A DNA stretch of 35,378 bases from Treponema sp. UBA1747 (lineage in GTDB: Bacteria; Spirochaetota; Spirochaetia; Treponematales; Treponemataceae): NCBI GenBank assembly GCA_002315375.1, contig DCHR01000012.1, positions 1 through 35,378 of the forward strand, in the 5' to 3' direction. Position numbers and translations under genes: made by a program. The notes beneath the pieces were generated by a model, which was not told the origin of the DNA, did not search any database, and was given only the letters and a program-made list of their open reading frames with translations. This document shows positions 8,592 through 17,534 of this stretch, one piece after another (the stretch's first letter is position 1; each line of letters begins with the position of its first letter).

Positions 8592-9758
8592 CTAGAAATT
8601 GAAATTCAAATTGATAACCGTAAGTTCACTTGTTGAGAACTGGTTTACAAGAGATTCAAATTTTACATTGACTTTTTTACAGGCTTCATCAAGATAAGAA
8701 AGGTAATATAAACCTAAATCTGTACCCTCTTCTCCATCAGGAATATCGCGGTAGAAGTCGATAAGGGTCTTTTTGTGGGAATCGGCAGCTTTGGCGTTTT
8801 CGATATTTTCTTTTACTTCCTGGAACTCGTCGTCCTTATTATACAAAGTAATAGAAAGACGTCCCTGTTTACCGATAGAAGAAGAACCGCCGCCCATCTT
8901 CCATGAAAGGAATACAAGCTCGTGTTTTCTTTCAAGTTCCTTTACGATTTTTGCACGAACCTCAGGGTCAAAAATAAGGGTTCCAATATCATCAACATCC
9001 TGATACATATTTCGTGCTTCTTTGCGGATATTGGTATTTTCGTTATTAAGGGCAAGTTCCATTACCATTACCGAAATGTATTCAGCAACCTTTGATTTTT
9101 CCATGTAAGCATTCAGAAGATTTCTGATTGCGATGAACATTTCATTTGCCCCGTCACTTTTGTGGAAAAGTGTGATAATGTACCAGTTCATAAGTCCAAG
9201 TCTGTTCATGAATTTTTCAGACATTAAAAGGAATACATTCTTTTCTTCAGATGTGTAATCCTTGTTGGACATGATTCCTTTCCAGATCGGATCAAGAATA
9301 ATTTTTCTGGTATTTGCAATGAGGTTTTCTTTATTTGAAAGAACGGCTCTAAGCTGTCTTTCGCTCATTTTTGTTTTTTCATCAATAAGGTTTGAAGGAT
9401 TTGAACGGTTATGCTTTCTTACACATTCACAGCGAATCAGGGCAGAATATATTTCACGGTCAAACTGTTTGTAAAGCAGTGAATATACGATTACTTTTGA
9501 AAGATCCATTACTTCCTGACGGGAAGAAACAAATTCTGACATGGAGATTTCGATTTTCGAAATGTATCCGAGAAGAATCATTCGCTGAATTGACTGTGGC
9601 GAAAACTTGTTAAGAGAAATACCGTATTCATCTACGTTGTCGGCAAGACGGAAACGTAAAAGTTTCTGATTACGGCTGATAAAATTTGAGGCCCCGTCTT
9701 CGGTAAGAATAACCTTAAGCGGAAGTTCAATCATAAATTTTTTGTCAGAAGCACCCAT
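8592..9758 (-). CDS. Conserved-looking 388-aa protein of unknown function
   Basis: A soluble, mainly helical protein with no signal peptide or membrane segment. I do not recognise its family. It has charged helices throughout, a Gly-rich turn (WKMGGGSSS) near residues 292-300 and a short hydrophobic C-terminus ending FNF. Its start is well supported: ATG 9758 with GAGGGA just upstream and a consensus promoter (TTTACA, 17 bp, TATAAT). It leads an operon with the lipoprotein gene and trmB. It is divergent from the eight-helix membrane-protein gene and shares its promoter region. The absence of domain signatures leaves a cytoplasmic regulatory or structural role open. Confidence 0.8.
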   Translation of the reverse strand: MGASDKKFMIELPLKVILTEDGASNFISRNQKLLRFRLADNVDEYGISLNKFSPQSIQRMILLGYISKIEISMSEFVSSRQEVMDLSKVIVYSLLYKQFDREIYSALIRCECVRKHNRSNPSNLIDEKTKMSERQLRAVLSNKENLIANTRKIILDPIWKGIMSNKDYTSEEKNVFLLMSEKFMNRLGLMNWYIITLFHKSDGANEMFIAIRNLLNAYMEKSKVAEYISVMVMELALNNENTNIRKEARNMYQDVDDIGTLIFDPEVRAKIVKELERKHELVFLSWKMGGGSSSIGKQGRLSITLYNKDDEFQEVKENIENAKAADSHKKTLIDFYRDIPDGEEGTDLGLYYLSYLDEACKKVNVKFESLVNQFSTSELTVINLNFNF

Positions 9759-9781
9759 TTATCCCTCAAATCTACTATAAT

Positions 9782-9810
9782 ATTATAAACAATCCAACAT
9801 TCATTGTAAA
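9782..9810 (-). promoter_or_regulatory. Sigma70-type promoter for the 388-aa gene operon
   Basis: On the minus strand TTTACA (9810-9805), a 17-bp spacer and TATAAT (9787-9782) form a near-consensus promoter. The predicted start near 9775 leaves a leader of about 16 nt that contains GAGGGA. Its -35 overlaps that of the opposite promoter. Confidence 0.75.
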
Positions 9811-9832
9811 CTGTATATTATTGCATTAAAAT
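9804..9832 (+). promoter_or_regulatory. Sigma70-type promoter for the 656-aa membrane-protein gene
   Basis: TTGTAA (9804-9809), a 17-bp spacer and TAAAAT (9827-9832). The ATG is only 8 nt beyond the -10 box and no Shine-Dalgarno is visible, so the mRNA is predicted to be leaderless or nearly so. Confidence 0.6.
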
Positions 9833-9840
9833 ATTTCTAA

Positions 9841-11811
9841 ATGAAACACAAGGTCCCATTTTTCTCTCTATTTCTATTCTTTCTCTCAAGCCTGTGTTTT
9901 TCAAAGGAAATTCCCCATGGAATTAATCTTTGCCGGCAGGTTCAGGAAAACCTTGCTGATTTAAACCTAAACACACAGATTTCTCCCCTGGTTCATTCAA
10001 CTTCTTCGGAAATTCCTTTCAATATTTCCGTTAATTTTCCTTCCAGAGACCTGGAAATAGGGCTGAAAAATCCAAATATCCGGAAAAAACTCCTTTTTGT
10101 AATACCACAATACGAAGTTTTCCAGAATGCAGACTTTTACAATAATCTGTTTATATTATTATCGGCAGAAAACCTGAATTTCGACATCACTTTTTTACTT
10201 TCTTATGGAATTAATCCGGAAACTGCAGAAATTCCGGGATTTTTCACGATTTCCGGGGAAGATGCCTTTATTTCGGAACTTGAAGACAAAAACTCCTGTG
10301 CAGCAATTTTGATTTCCCCTGTCGATTCCAAATCAAAGGTTATTTCCGGTTCCGGAGAGCTGACTTCTTCAACCTGGCTTGTAAAAACCGTTTATGATTC
10401 AATAAACAAAAACCGTATTCTGAACTCTTTTAACTGTGTTTATGCAAGCTTCCTTTACAAGCTGAATCTGTACAACGAAGAAAAGCTGGAAAGTTTCCTG
10501 GATGCAGGTATTCCGGCGGTTTATATCAAGCTTAATAATTCCCTTTCACAGGAACAGCTTTCAGGCTTTTTCCTGGATATCTGTAAAAACTACAATCTTC
10601 ATGACACTTTCAGAGATGATACCCACTCTCTGATGATTACATTTTTTCATAAATCCATATGGATAGATGAAGCCACTATTTCCAAACAGATTATCATAGT
10701 TATTGCTCTGACCTTCATGCTTCTCATGCTGTACGGATTTCTCAATTCGAATTTCAGTTTTGTTGCCTGGAAAAAACTGAAGGCAATCTGGTATTATCCT
10801 CTGATTATTTTTGCAATTTCTACCGGAGTCTTTTTTGCCTACAGACATTTATCAAATCACCTGAGGGAAGTTTCTTTCACTTTTTCTACATACCTTTCCA
10901 TCTGCTTTGTAATGCCGCTGATTTATACGATTCTGGCTTTGTTTTTCTCAACCGTCCTAAAGTTTACGCCAACCTTCAAAAACCGTACAGTTGATTATCT
11001 TACCCTCATTACAGGAAGCATCAATCTGTTCCTTTTTTCTCTGCTGGACATTTCCCTGTTCCCTATTTTTGCAGCAGAATTTGTTCTGGCATGGATTTCA
11101 ACTATTTTTCCCCAGACCATTCTTCATATGGTTATTATGGTTCTTTTTGAACTCCCCTTCCTGCCATTCCTATTGCAATTATTCGGGAACGCGGATCCAA
11201 TTCTTCTGGAATACGGATTGCGACATAATTTACCTTTCCCTTTTGCCCTTTTCCTTATAATGCTTCCTCAATATCTGAACTGCTTCCGTGTTTTTACGGG
11301 AATGAATTTCTACTGGTTCCGAAGAAACAGCAAAGGTTTGAAAAAAGACTGGAACAACATAATTCTTTTCGGAATTTCATTAACTCTTTTCGAAATAATT
11401 ATTTCTCTTATTCTTCCGCCTTCCTTCAAATCCATTGACCATGACCGGGAATACATCAAACCGGCAGAATCAAATGAACAGATTATCCAGACCTTTTTAT
11501 GGGAACAGAATATCTTCAATGACAAAATTCAGACTTTAATCATTGAGTCCTCAAAGGAACTGGAATACTGTGATGTCCGGATTTCCGGGGAGACAGGAAA
11601 TCCGGTTATTTTCACCGACAATGATTCCTTCACTGCCAATTCAAAGACAACCGTATTCAAGCTTCCATATCAGCCTCCTGAAAACATGGTATTTACTTTT
11701 GGAACTTCAGGTGAGGAAGAAGCAGAAATAACAATTAACCTGGTATATAAAGAAAACGGAAAACTCTTTTCGCAGAAAATCGTAAAGAATATTTCTTCCA
11801 TAAGGCAGTAG
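9841..11811 (+). CDS. Multi-spanning membrane protein with large periplasmic N-domain
   Basis: I do not recognise a named family. A signal peptide (residues 1-21, cleavage likely after CFS) is followed by about 255 residues of mixed alpha/beta sequence predicted to be periplasmic. Eight probable membrane helices follow at about 284-301, 317-334, 347-370, 386-405, 407-424, 429-448, 464-482 and 506-526. A 130-residue C-terminal domain, beta-rich by appearance, completes it. The layout (exported domain, helix bundle, exported tail) resembles membrane-anchored hydrolases or export-machinery parts, but no catalytic motif is evident. The stop is 8 bp from the dinB-fusion start, so the two genes are almost certainly co-transcribed. 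The ATG lacks an SD and lies 8 nt after a -10 box. Confidence 0.8.
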   Translation: MKHKVPFFSLFLFFLSSLCFSKEIPHGINLCRQVQENLADLNLNTQISPLVHSTSSEIPFNISVNFPSRDLEIGLKNPNIRKKLLFVIPQYEVFQNADFYNNLFILLSAENLNFDITFLLSYGINPETAEIPGFFTISGEDAFISELEDKNSCAAILISPVDSKSKVISGSGELTSSTWLVKTVYDSINKNRILNSFNCVYASFLYKLNLYNEEKLESFLDAGIPAVYIKLNNSLSQEQLSGFFLDICKNYNLHDTFRDDTHSLMITFFHKSIWIDEATISKQIIIVIALTFMLLMLYGFLNSNFSFVAWKKLKAIWYYPLIIFAISTGVFFAYRHLSNHLREVSFTFSTYLSICFVMPLIYTILALFFSTVLKFTPTFKNRTVDYLTLITGSINLFLFSLLDISLFPIFAAEFVLAWISTIFPQTILHMVIMVLFELPFLPFLLQLFGNADPILLEYGLRHNLPFPFALFLIMLPQYLNCFRVFTGMNFYWFRRNSKGLKKDWNNIILFGISLTLFEIIISLILPPSFKSIDHDREYIKPAESNEQIIQTFLWEQNIFNDKIQTLIIESSKELEYCDVRISGETGNPVIFTDNDSFTANSKTTVFKLPYQPPENMVFTFGTSGEEEAEITINLVYKENGKLFSQKIVKNISSIRQ

Positions 11812-11819
11812 CAGAGAAA

Positions 11820-14800
11820 ATGGAACACTGGTATTTACATGCAGATTTAGACGCTTTCTTTGCTTCCGTTGAACAGCTTGATCACCCGGAATACAGGGGT
11901 AAACCGCTTATTGTTGGAGGCCTTCCTTCTGACCTTAGGAGTGTTGTTTCCACTGCAAGCTATGAAGCCCGAAAATACGGTGTTCATTCTGCCATGCCGA
12001 CTAAAGAAGCTGTCCGCCTTTGTCCCGACGGAATTTTCATCAGGGGGAATCACCGCCGCTATAAAGAAATGTCCTGGACTATAATGCAGATTTTCAAACG
12101 CTATTCTCCTGATGTTCAGCAGATGTCCATAGATGAAGCCTTCATCGACCTTACAGGAACTGAAAAACTTTTTGGTCCGCCGGAAGAAACTGCAATGAAG
12201 ATTAAAAAAGCCGTAAAGGAAGAAACAGGCCTTACGGTTTCAATCGGGCTGGCCTGCACGAAATATTTTGCAAAACTTTCTTCCGAAATAAACAAACCTG
12301 ACGGCTTTTATTTCATGAAACCCGGAACTGAAACTGATTACATGCTTTCGGTTCCAATCGAGAAAATCTGGGGGATCGGAAAAAAAACTGCAGCCAGAAT
12401 CAAAGACTCTGGTCTTAAAACCACAAGACAGATTTATGAAACAGACTTTTCAACCCTTATTTTCCTTTACGGGGAAAACACAGCAACTTTTCTTTACAAT
12501 GTCCTGAGAGGAAAATGTGATGAAATGTTTGGAACTGAAGCAAAATCCCATTCCCTGAGCAATGAGCGTACCTTCCCTTTCGACATTACAGATCCATACA
12601 CAAGTGAAACTGTTCTCCTGGAACTTGCACACACGGTTATGTTCCGTATGATCCGGGAAAACCTTCACAGCAAAACTATTACCCTGAAAATCCGTTATGA
12701 TGATTTTTCTACCATTTCGGCAAGACAGACTTTTGAAAATGAAGTCATTACCCTCGACTCTTACTTTGAAAAAGTCAGGGAACTTTTCAACCGGAAATAC
12801 GACAGAACCCGCGGTGTAAGACTTCTTGGTATTGGTTTTGACAATGTTCATGAAGAAGAAATAACTTACCAGCAGGAGCTTTTTGATGACGGGCAGAAGA
12901 AAAAGCAGGCTGTGGAAAAAGAAATACTAAACATAGAAAAGAAATTTCCGGATATACAGGTTCAGAAAGCCAGAGTCCTGAAGCCGGGAACAAAAACTGT
13001 AATAACTTTCCTTTTCCTGGGACTTTTAAAAACCCTTTTTGCACCGGCAGTCATTGCAGAAAGCAAGGAAAACCTGATTGAATCAGCAGATATTCTGGCC
13101 CTTCCGGGAGAAAGTCCGTCCACACTTTTTGACCTTAAAAAGGATTCCAAAGAACTCGAAATAATTTCCGACGGTTACTGGAAATCTGAAATCACCGATT
13201 CCCTGAATATGTCCTTTGGTAAAAACTACCCCTTTAATTTTTCCCTGGACGTTCCCGTTTTCAAACAGGAAATCGATCTGACCTTCAATCTTCTCTACAA
13301 TAAAAAATGGTTCTTTGAAACTGCATTTGCTGAAGAATTCCGACGGAATACAATTACATTCGGTTATCAGAACGGAAAAATCCTGAAAAAAGCCGTAATC
13401 TCAAACCGAAATATTACTTACCCTTCGGACTATTCTTCTTCAATTTTCGGTTATAACCTTTCGGGAGGCACAAATCAGGCTCCGGGAATCATGGCAAATC
13501 TTTCCGGTGAAAAATGGAATGCAGATTTTCTTTTCAGATACGACATGGTAAAAAGACAGGAAACAGTTTATTCGGGCTTAAACCAGATTACAGAAAATGA
13601 AATTACTGCCGGTTCCTTTATTTCAGGAAGATTTTTTACTTTACCTGAAGGATGGATTTCAAAAATCCGTAATATTTACATCGAAAATAAAGAAGGAGAT
13701 TTGAAGGATTCCCAGGGCCGGAAATTCACCAGGCTTCCGGATTCCGACTTCTTTATTCTGCAGAGCAAAAATCTTCTCATCTTGAAAGAAAAAGCTGTCT
13801 CTCAGGGAAACATCAGTCATCCGGTGATTCTTGCAGAGTTTTCTGACAAAGATCCGGAACCAGCTTTTATGCAGGATGCTGGAAGCTGGGATAACCGGAC
13901 TTCGTTTCTTGGAGCAATTCAGGAAAAATTTTCTGAAGCAAAGAACATAAAGCTTTCTGATTTTTATCCTTCGCTTTTCACATCTTTTGACAATTCCGAG
14001 AACAAGGAGCTGCTTGTTCTTCAGACAAGAAAAACCTTTACTCCTTTCGGTGTATATTCTGTTTACGACGCCGGATTAATTCAGAAAGCAGATTATTACA
14101 TTCAGTCCAGAACCTCAAATGAAATCCTTGAAGAATTCCGCATCGAAACTCTGGACAGCAGTTTCTATTTTATGGGAAATGATTATTTTGCAGACAACCA
14201 TACTATACTTTCAGTAAAGGATAATTCTTCTGTAAACCAGTTCCCTTTTGCATCTTATTCTCCGGACCTTTACCTGTATCCGGAAAAGGATTCGGATCTT
14301 GCAATCAACGTAAAAAGATACACACCGGTTATCCAGTTCCAGATTCCATCCGGAACTCCTGCAGGAAGCATTTCCATTACAAAAAACGGAATCTCTGTTT
14401 TTAACTTTTTTTATGATACCAGCACGGGAATCATTACCCTGCAGGATTCTGTTTCTGACACTGACAGAATTGTAATTTCATGGAGCGAAGACGGATCCGA
14501 TTTTTTTCAGGGAGCAATTACAAGCGCTGCCGGGTTCAAATATAATTTCAATCCGGATTTCAAAATCGATTTTGATGTTACTTCCTCTTTACCAGCCGGA
14601 ACGTTATATTCCGTTCAAAACGAAACCTTTGACGAAAACCTTGCAAAAGGTTTCAGTTCTTTTAATTCGGGAATCTCTTATTCCAAAAAGAATCTGAAGC
14701 TTCGAAATAACACAAGTCTTTCATTTTTCAATACAAACACAACAGGGAAAAAACTTGTTTATGCGGCCGAAGAAATTTCTTCACAGACTTTTTACAATTC

Positions 14801-17534
14801 ATCTTCATCCGGTCATAAGACAAAAACCGTTCCTTATATTTCTGACAACAGTCTTTATGAGGCTGTATTCTGTTCCCCCGGAAATCTTTACGGAATCACG
14901 GACAAACAGATTTCAGGTTTTGCTATTCCTGTTGAAATTAATTTTTCACCGGCAGGAGAAAATTCAAAGGCTTATACGGCCTGTGACATTGACCTTAAAG
15001 AAACTCCCCTGGGACACAGTTTCAACTTCGCAGTAAAAACAATAATGGAAAAGCTCCCGTCAGATTTTTCAAGTTTAAATGTTTTCCTTCAGCTGGGTTC
15101 TGATTCAGATACAGATTATTCATATACAGGTGCCTCTGAACTTCCCGAATGGAACATTACAGGCCAGATTGATTTTTCTTCAAATCAATGGCAGGAAATT
15201 TCCGTTCAACTTTCAGAAAAAGACAGAGCCTTTCTTACAGAAAATCATGATGCCAGAATCATAATTATTAAAGATGAATCCCTTTCACCCGAAGAATTCA
15301 AAGGCATTTTCTTTTTCGGGCCATATGAAATAAAAAATGATTCCATGGATTATTCAGCATCTGACGGTATGAAAGTTGTTACGGAAACAAAGGAAGATCC
15401 TTTTGCTCCATCCGCTTCCGAAAAAACTTCCGCCAAAACCAGGAACTATATTTCAAACCTGAAATGGACAAACCGGGACCTTTCTGAAAGCCCGGAAAAA
15501 CTGACTTTCCATTCTTATTTTCCGCAGGCCGATTATTCCATTTATGAAAACATTCACTTTGATTTCAAAATAAACAGTCTTGCTTTTTCTGATAATTCCG
15601 AAAAATGTAATGCATTTGTATTTACATTATGCCAAAACAAGCAGATTTCTCTTGAATTGTCCCTTTCAAAAGAAGTGTTTACCAGTCTTTCCAAAAACCA
15701 ATGGCATGACCTGAGCATCAATCCCGCTGACAAATCCATCTGCATTGACAATACAAAGCTTTCAGAAACTCAGTTTACGCTTTATTTAAATGAACAGATA
15801 ACTAACCCTTCCGAAATGAAACTTGAATTCAATAATGTTTCTGCAGGAGATATTGATATAGATTCGATTTACTTTGAAGGAACAAAAACACAATTTCTTG
15901 CACAGAATCACAGTGAATTATCCTGGAAATCTGAAAAAACAATTCTGCAGGTTAAAGATTTTGAACTGTTAAAAGATTTGAGTTTCAGTTCATCTGCGGA
16001 TGCTTCGTATTCCCCTTCAAACAAAGAAAGCGATTTCCTTTTCAAGAACAACACTGAAACTGGTTTCACTCTTGCAAATATCCGGTTACAGGCTGATGCA
16101 TCCCTTGCAAACGAAAAAAGCCTTATAAAGACTGCAGGCCATTCAGTTTTTTCAAAAGCTCCTTTACTTGGGATTTTTTCATTTTCTGACACTTACAGAT
16201 TTTCCCCTTACCTGTCAGAAAAAAACATTTCAGACAGTTTCGGCATGAACCTGACAAAAATAAAAATTCCTGTAAATCTCACTCTTAAAGGAAATCAGAC
16301 ATCTTCAGGAATTAATCAGAATGAAAATTATGAAGGCTCTTTGAAATTCAATTCAAAATATTTTATTGCCGAACTGAGCGGAAATGCAGACGAGAAAACC
16401 TCATCCACAGAAAATCCATCTTCCATAGAAAATAACTTTTCGGAATATTTTTCTTCCTGGTCAAATCTTGCCGAAAATTATTTCTCCGGCGGAAATGAAA
16501 ACGCCTATTACAGAAAACAGATTTATTCAGGTTCCGCAAAAATTAATTTACCAAAGCTTTCAACTTCACCTGAAATCAAGCACAAACTTTCAGGTCAATA
16601 CAATTCTGTTTCCAAAACTGATTTTGCAAACAATTCAGTCTTTACACTTTCAGTTCCTTTTCAAATTAAAAAACAGAAGTTTTCTGCTTCCTGGCAGAAA
16701 GAAGCCTACAGTCTTTTACCTCATACAGAAGGCGGAAACTTTAAATCTGATGCTGAAAATATATTTGATTCTCAGAAAGAGTTTTCTGACTTTTATTCCG
16801 TTTTCCTCTTCCAGGATTTATTCAAAGACTCCTTCAATTCAAATTTTAATTCCGATTATTCCATCACCTGGAACAGAACCTTAAGTAATTCCATAAAGGA
16901 TTTTTATCTTCCTTCAAATCTGACAGTAAAAGCCGGAAGACAGTATATTGCTTCAGAAACCGAAAAAGATTTTTACCAGTTCAAGCTTTCACAATCCTTC
17001 CAGTCAGTTAATCTTTTTGGTAACGACAGCCGCCTGAAATATTTTTCATGGTACTCCCAGGATGAATTCCTCTCCTCTTTTGAGTTCACTCTGAAAACCC
17101 CTGAACAGGATTTTTCGAATTCAACAGTTCTTTTGTCTTCTTATGGCCAGGCACTTTTTTACATTGGTCCTGTTTCAAACCTAAAGGCTTCCATGGATCT
17201 GATTTTTTCAGAAAACAGAAACTGGTCCACACGGGAATCTTTAATCTATATGCACAAAGGAATTAAAAGTCCACTTGCAGACTGCGTCAGATTTTTCTTT
17301 GATTCGGAAAAAAGTCCGGAAACAAAAATAACAAGAAAAGAAACTTTGAATATTGAAATCGGTGCCGAAAGCGGTCTCTTTTACCAGCAGTATAAAGCCG
17401 GTCACAGCTGCGACATTTCCTTTTTGGACTATTATTCTGTTTATGCAGACACAAATCTTTATTTTTCACATAAACAGAATAAAGCCGGAAACCTTTCCCT
17501 TGAAATCACTTTAGGCGCAAAAATCAATTACTGA
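11820..17534 (+). CDS. dinB: DNA polymerase IV (DinB) fused in frame to a giant outer-membrane-like protein
   Basis: Residues 1 to about 390 are a complete Y-family polymerase. Catalytic Asp9, Asp105 and Glu106 (SIDEAF), steric-gate Phe14, helix-hairpin-helix and little-finger regions are present. The beta-clamp motif QELF is at 352-355, near where DinB proteins normally stop. The frame continues without a stop into a basic stretch and a signal-peptide-like hydrophobic segment (394-413, ending APAVIA before ESKEN). About 1490 exported-type residues follow: beta-rich repeats, two jelly-roll-like regions (about 1039-1170 and 1213-1357) and a Ser/Asn/Phe-rich region from about 1365 that ends LEITLGAKINY, as outer-membrane barrels do. 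No ATG, GTG or TTG suits a separate start at the junction; the nearest is a GTG near 12912 with poor SD. The frame overlaps tgt by 7 bp at the 3' end. Fusion, frameshift or unusual initiation are all possible. Confidence 0.85.
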   Translation: MEHWYLHADLDAFFASVEQLDHPEYRGKPLIVGGLPSDLRSVVSTASYEARKYGVHSAMPTKEAVRLCPDGIFIRGNHRRYKEMSWTIMQIFKRYSPDVQQMSIDEAFIDLTGTEKLFGPPEETAMKIKKAVKEETGLTVSIGLACTKYFAKLSSEINKPDGFYFMKPGTETDYMLSVPIEKIWGIGKKTAARIKDSGLKTTRQIYETDFSTLIFLYGENTATFLYNVLRGKCDEMFGTEAKSHSLSNERTFPFDITDPYTSETVLLELAHTVMFRMIRENLHSKTITLKIRYDDFSTISARQTFENEVITLDSYFEKVRELFNRKYDRTRGVRLLGIGFDNVHEEEITYQQELFDDGQKKKQAVEKEILNIEKKFPDIQVQKARVLKPGTKTVITFLFLGLLKTLFAPAVIAESKENLIESADILALPGESPSTLFDLKKDSKELEIISDGYWKSEITDSLNMSFGKNYPFNFSLDVPVFKQEIDLTFNLLYNKKWFFETAFAEEFRRNTITFGYQNGKILKKAVISNRNITYPSDYSSSIFGYNLSGGTNQAPGIMANLSGEKWNADFLFRYDMVKRQETVYSGLNQITENEITAGSFISGRFFTLPEGWISKIRNIYIENKEGDLKDSQGRKFTRLPDSDFFILQSKNLLILKEKAVSQGNISHPVILAEFSDKDPEPAFMQDAGSWDNRTSFLGAIQEKFSEAKNIKLSDFYPSLFTSFDNSENKELLVLQTRKTFTPFGVYSVYDAGLIQKADYYIQSRTSNEILEEFRIETLDSSFYFMGNDYFADNHTILSVKDNSSVNQFPFASYSPDLYLYPEKDSDLAINVKRYTPVIQFQIPSGTPAGSISITKNGISVFNFFYDTSTGIITLQDSVSDTDRIVISWSEDGSDFFQGAITSAAGFKYNFNPDFKIDFDVTSSLPAGTLYSVQNETFDENLAKGFSSFNSGISYSKKNLKLRNNTSLSFFNTNTTGKKLVYAAEEISSQTFYNSSSSGHKTKTVPYISDNSLYEAVFCSPGNLYGITDKQISGFAIPVEINFSPAGENSKAYTACDIDLKETPLGHSFNFAVKTIMEKLPSDFSSLNVFLQLGSDSDTDYSYTGASELPEWNITGQIDFSSNQWQEISVQLSEKDRAFLTENHDARIIIIKDESLSPEEFKGIFFFGPYEIKNDSMDYSASDGMKVVTETKEDPFAPSASEKTSAKTRNYISNLKWTNRDLSESPEKLTFHSYFPQADYSIYENIHFDFKINSLAFSDNSEKCNAFVFTLCQNKQISLELSLSKEVFTSLSKNQWHDLSINPADKSICIDNTKLSETQFTLYLNEQITNPSEMKLEFNNVSAGDIDIDSIYFEGTKTQFLAQNHSELSWKSEKTILQVKDFELLKDLSFSSSADASYSPSNKESDFLFKNNTETGFTLANIRLQADASLANEKSLIKTAGHSVFSKAPLLGIFSFSDTYRFSPYLSEKNISDSFGMNLTKIKIPVNLTLKGNQTSSGINQNENYEGSLKFNSKYFIAELSGNADEKTSSTENPSSIENNFSEYFSSWSNLAENYFSGGNENAYYRKQIYSGSAKINLPKLSTSPEIKHKLSGQYNSVSKTDFANNSVFTLSVPFQIKKQKFSASWQKEAYSLLPHTEGGNFKSDAENIFDSQKEFSDFYSVFLFQDLFKDSFNSNFNSDYSITWNRTLSNSIKDFYLPSNLTVKAGRQYIASETEKDFYQFKLSQSFQSVNLFGNDSRLKYFSWYSQDEFLSSFEFTLKTPEQDFSNSTVLLSSYGQALFYIGPVSNLKASMDLIFSENRNWSTRESLIYMHKGIKSPLADCVRFFFDSEKSPETKITRKETLNIEIGAESGLFYQQYKAGHSCDISFLDYYSVYADTNLYFSHKQNKAGNLSLEITLGAKINY
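12991..13005 (+). other. Fusion junction: A5 run followed by tandem TAA codons in the +1 frame
   Basis: Directly before the signal-like segment the sequence reads CAAAAACTGTAATAA. In the long frame this is read through. One base later it reads CAA AAA CTG TAA TAA, so loss of a single A would end DinB at once, about 37 residues after its clamp-binding motif. Confidence 0.7.

Noticed and set aside
10561..10848. 95-aa minus-strand frame within the membrane-protein gene
   Set aside because: Antisense shadow without ribosome site or recognisable protein features.
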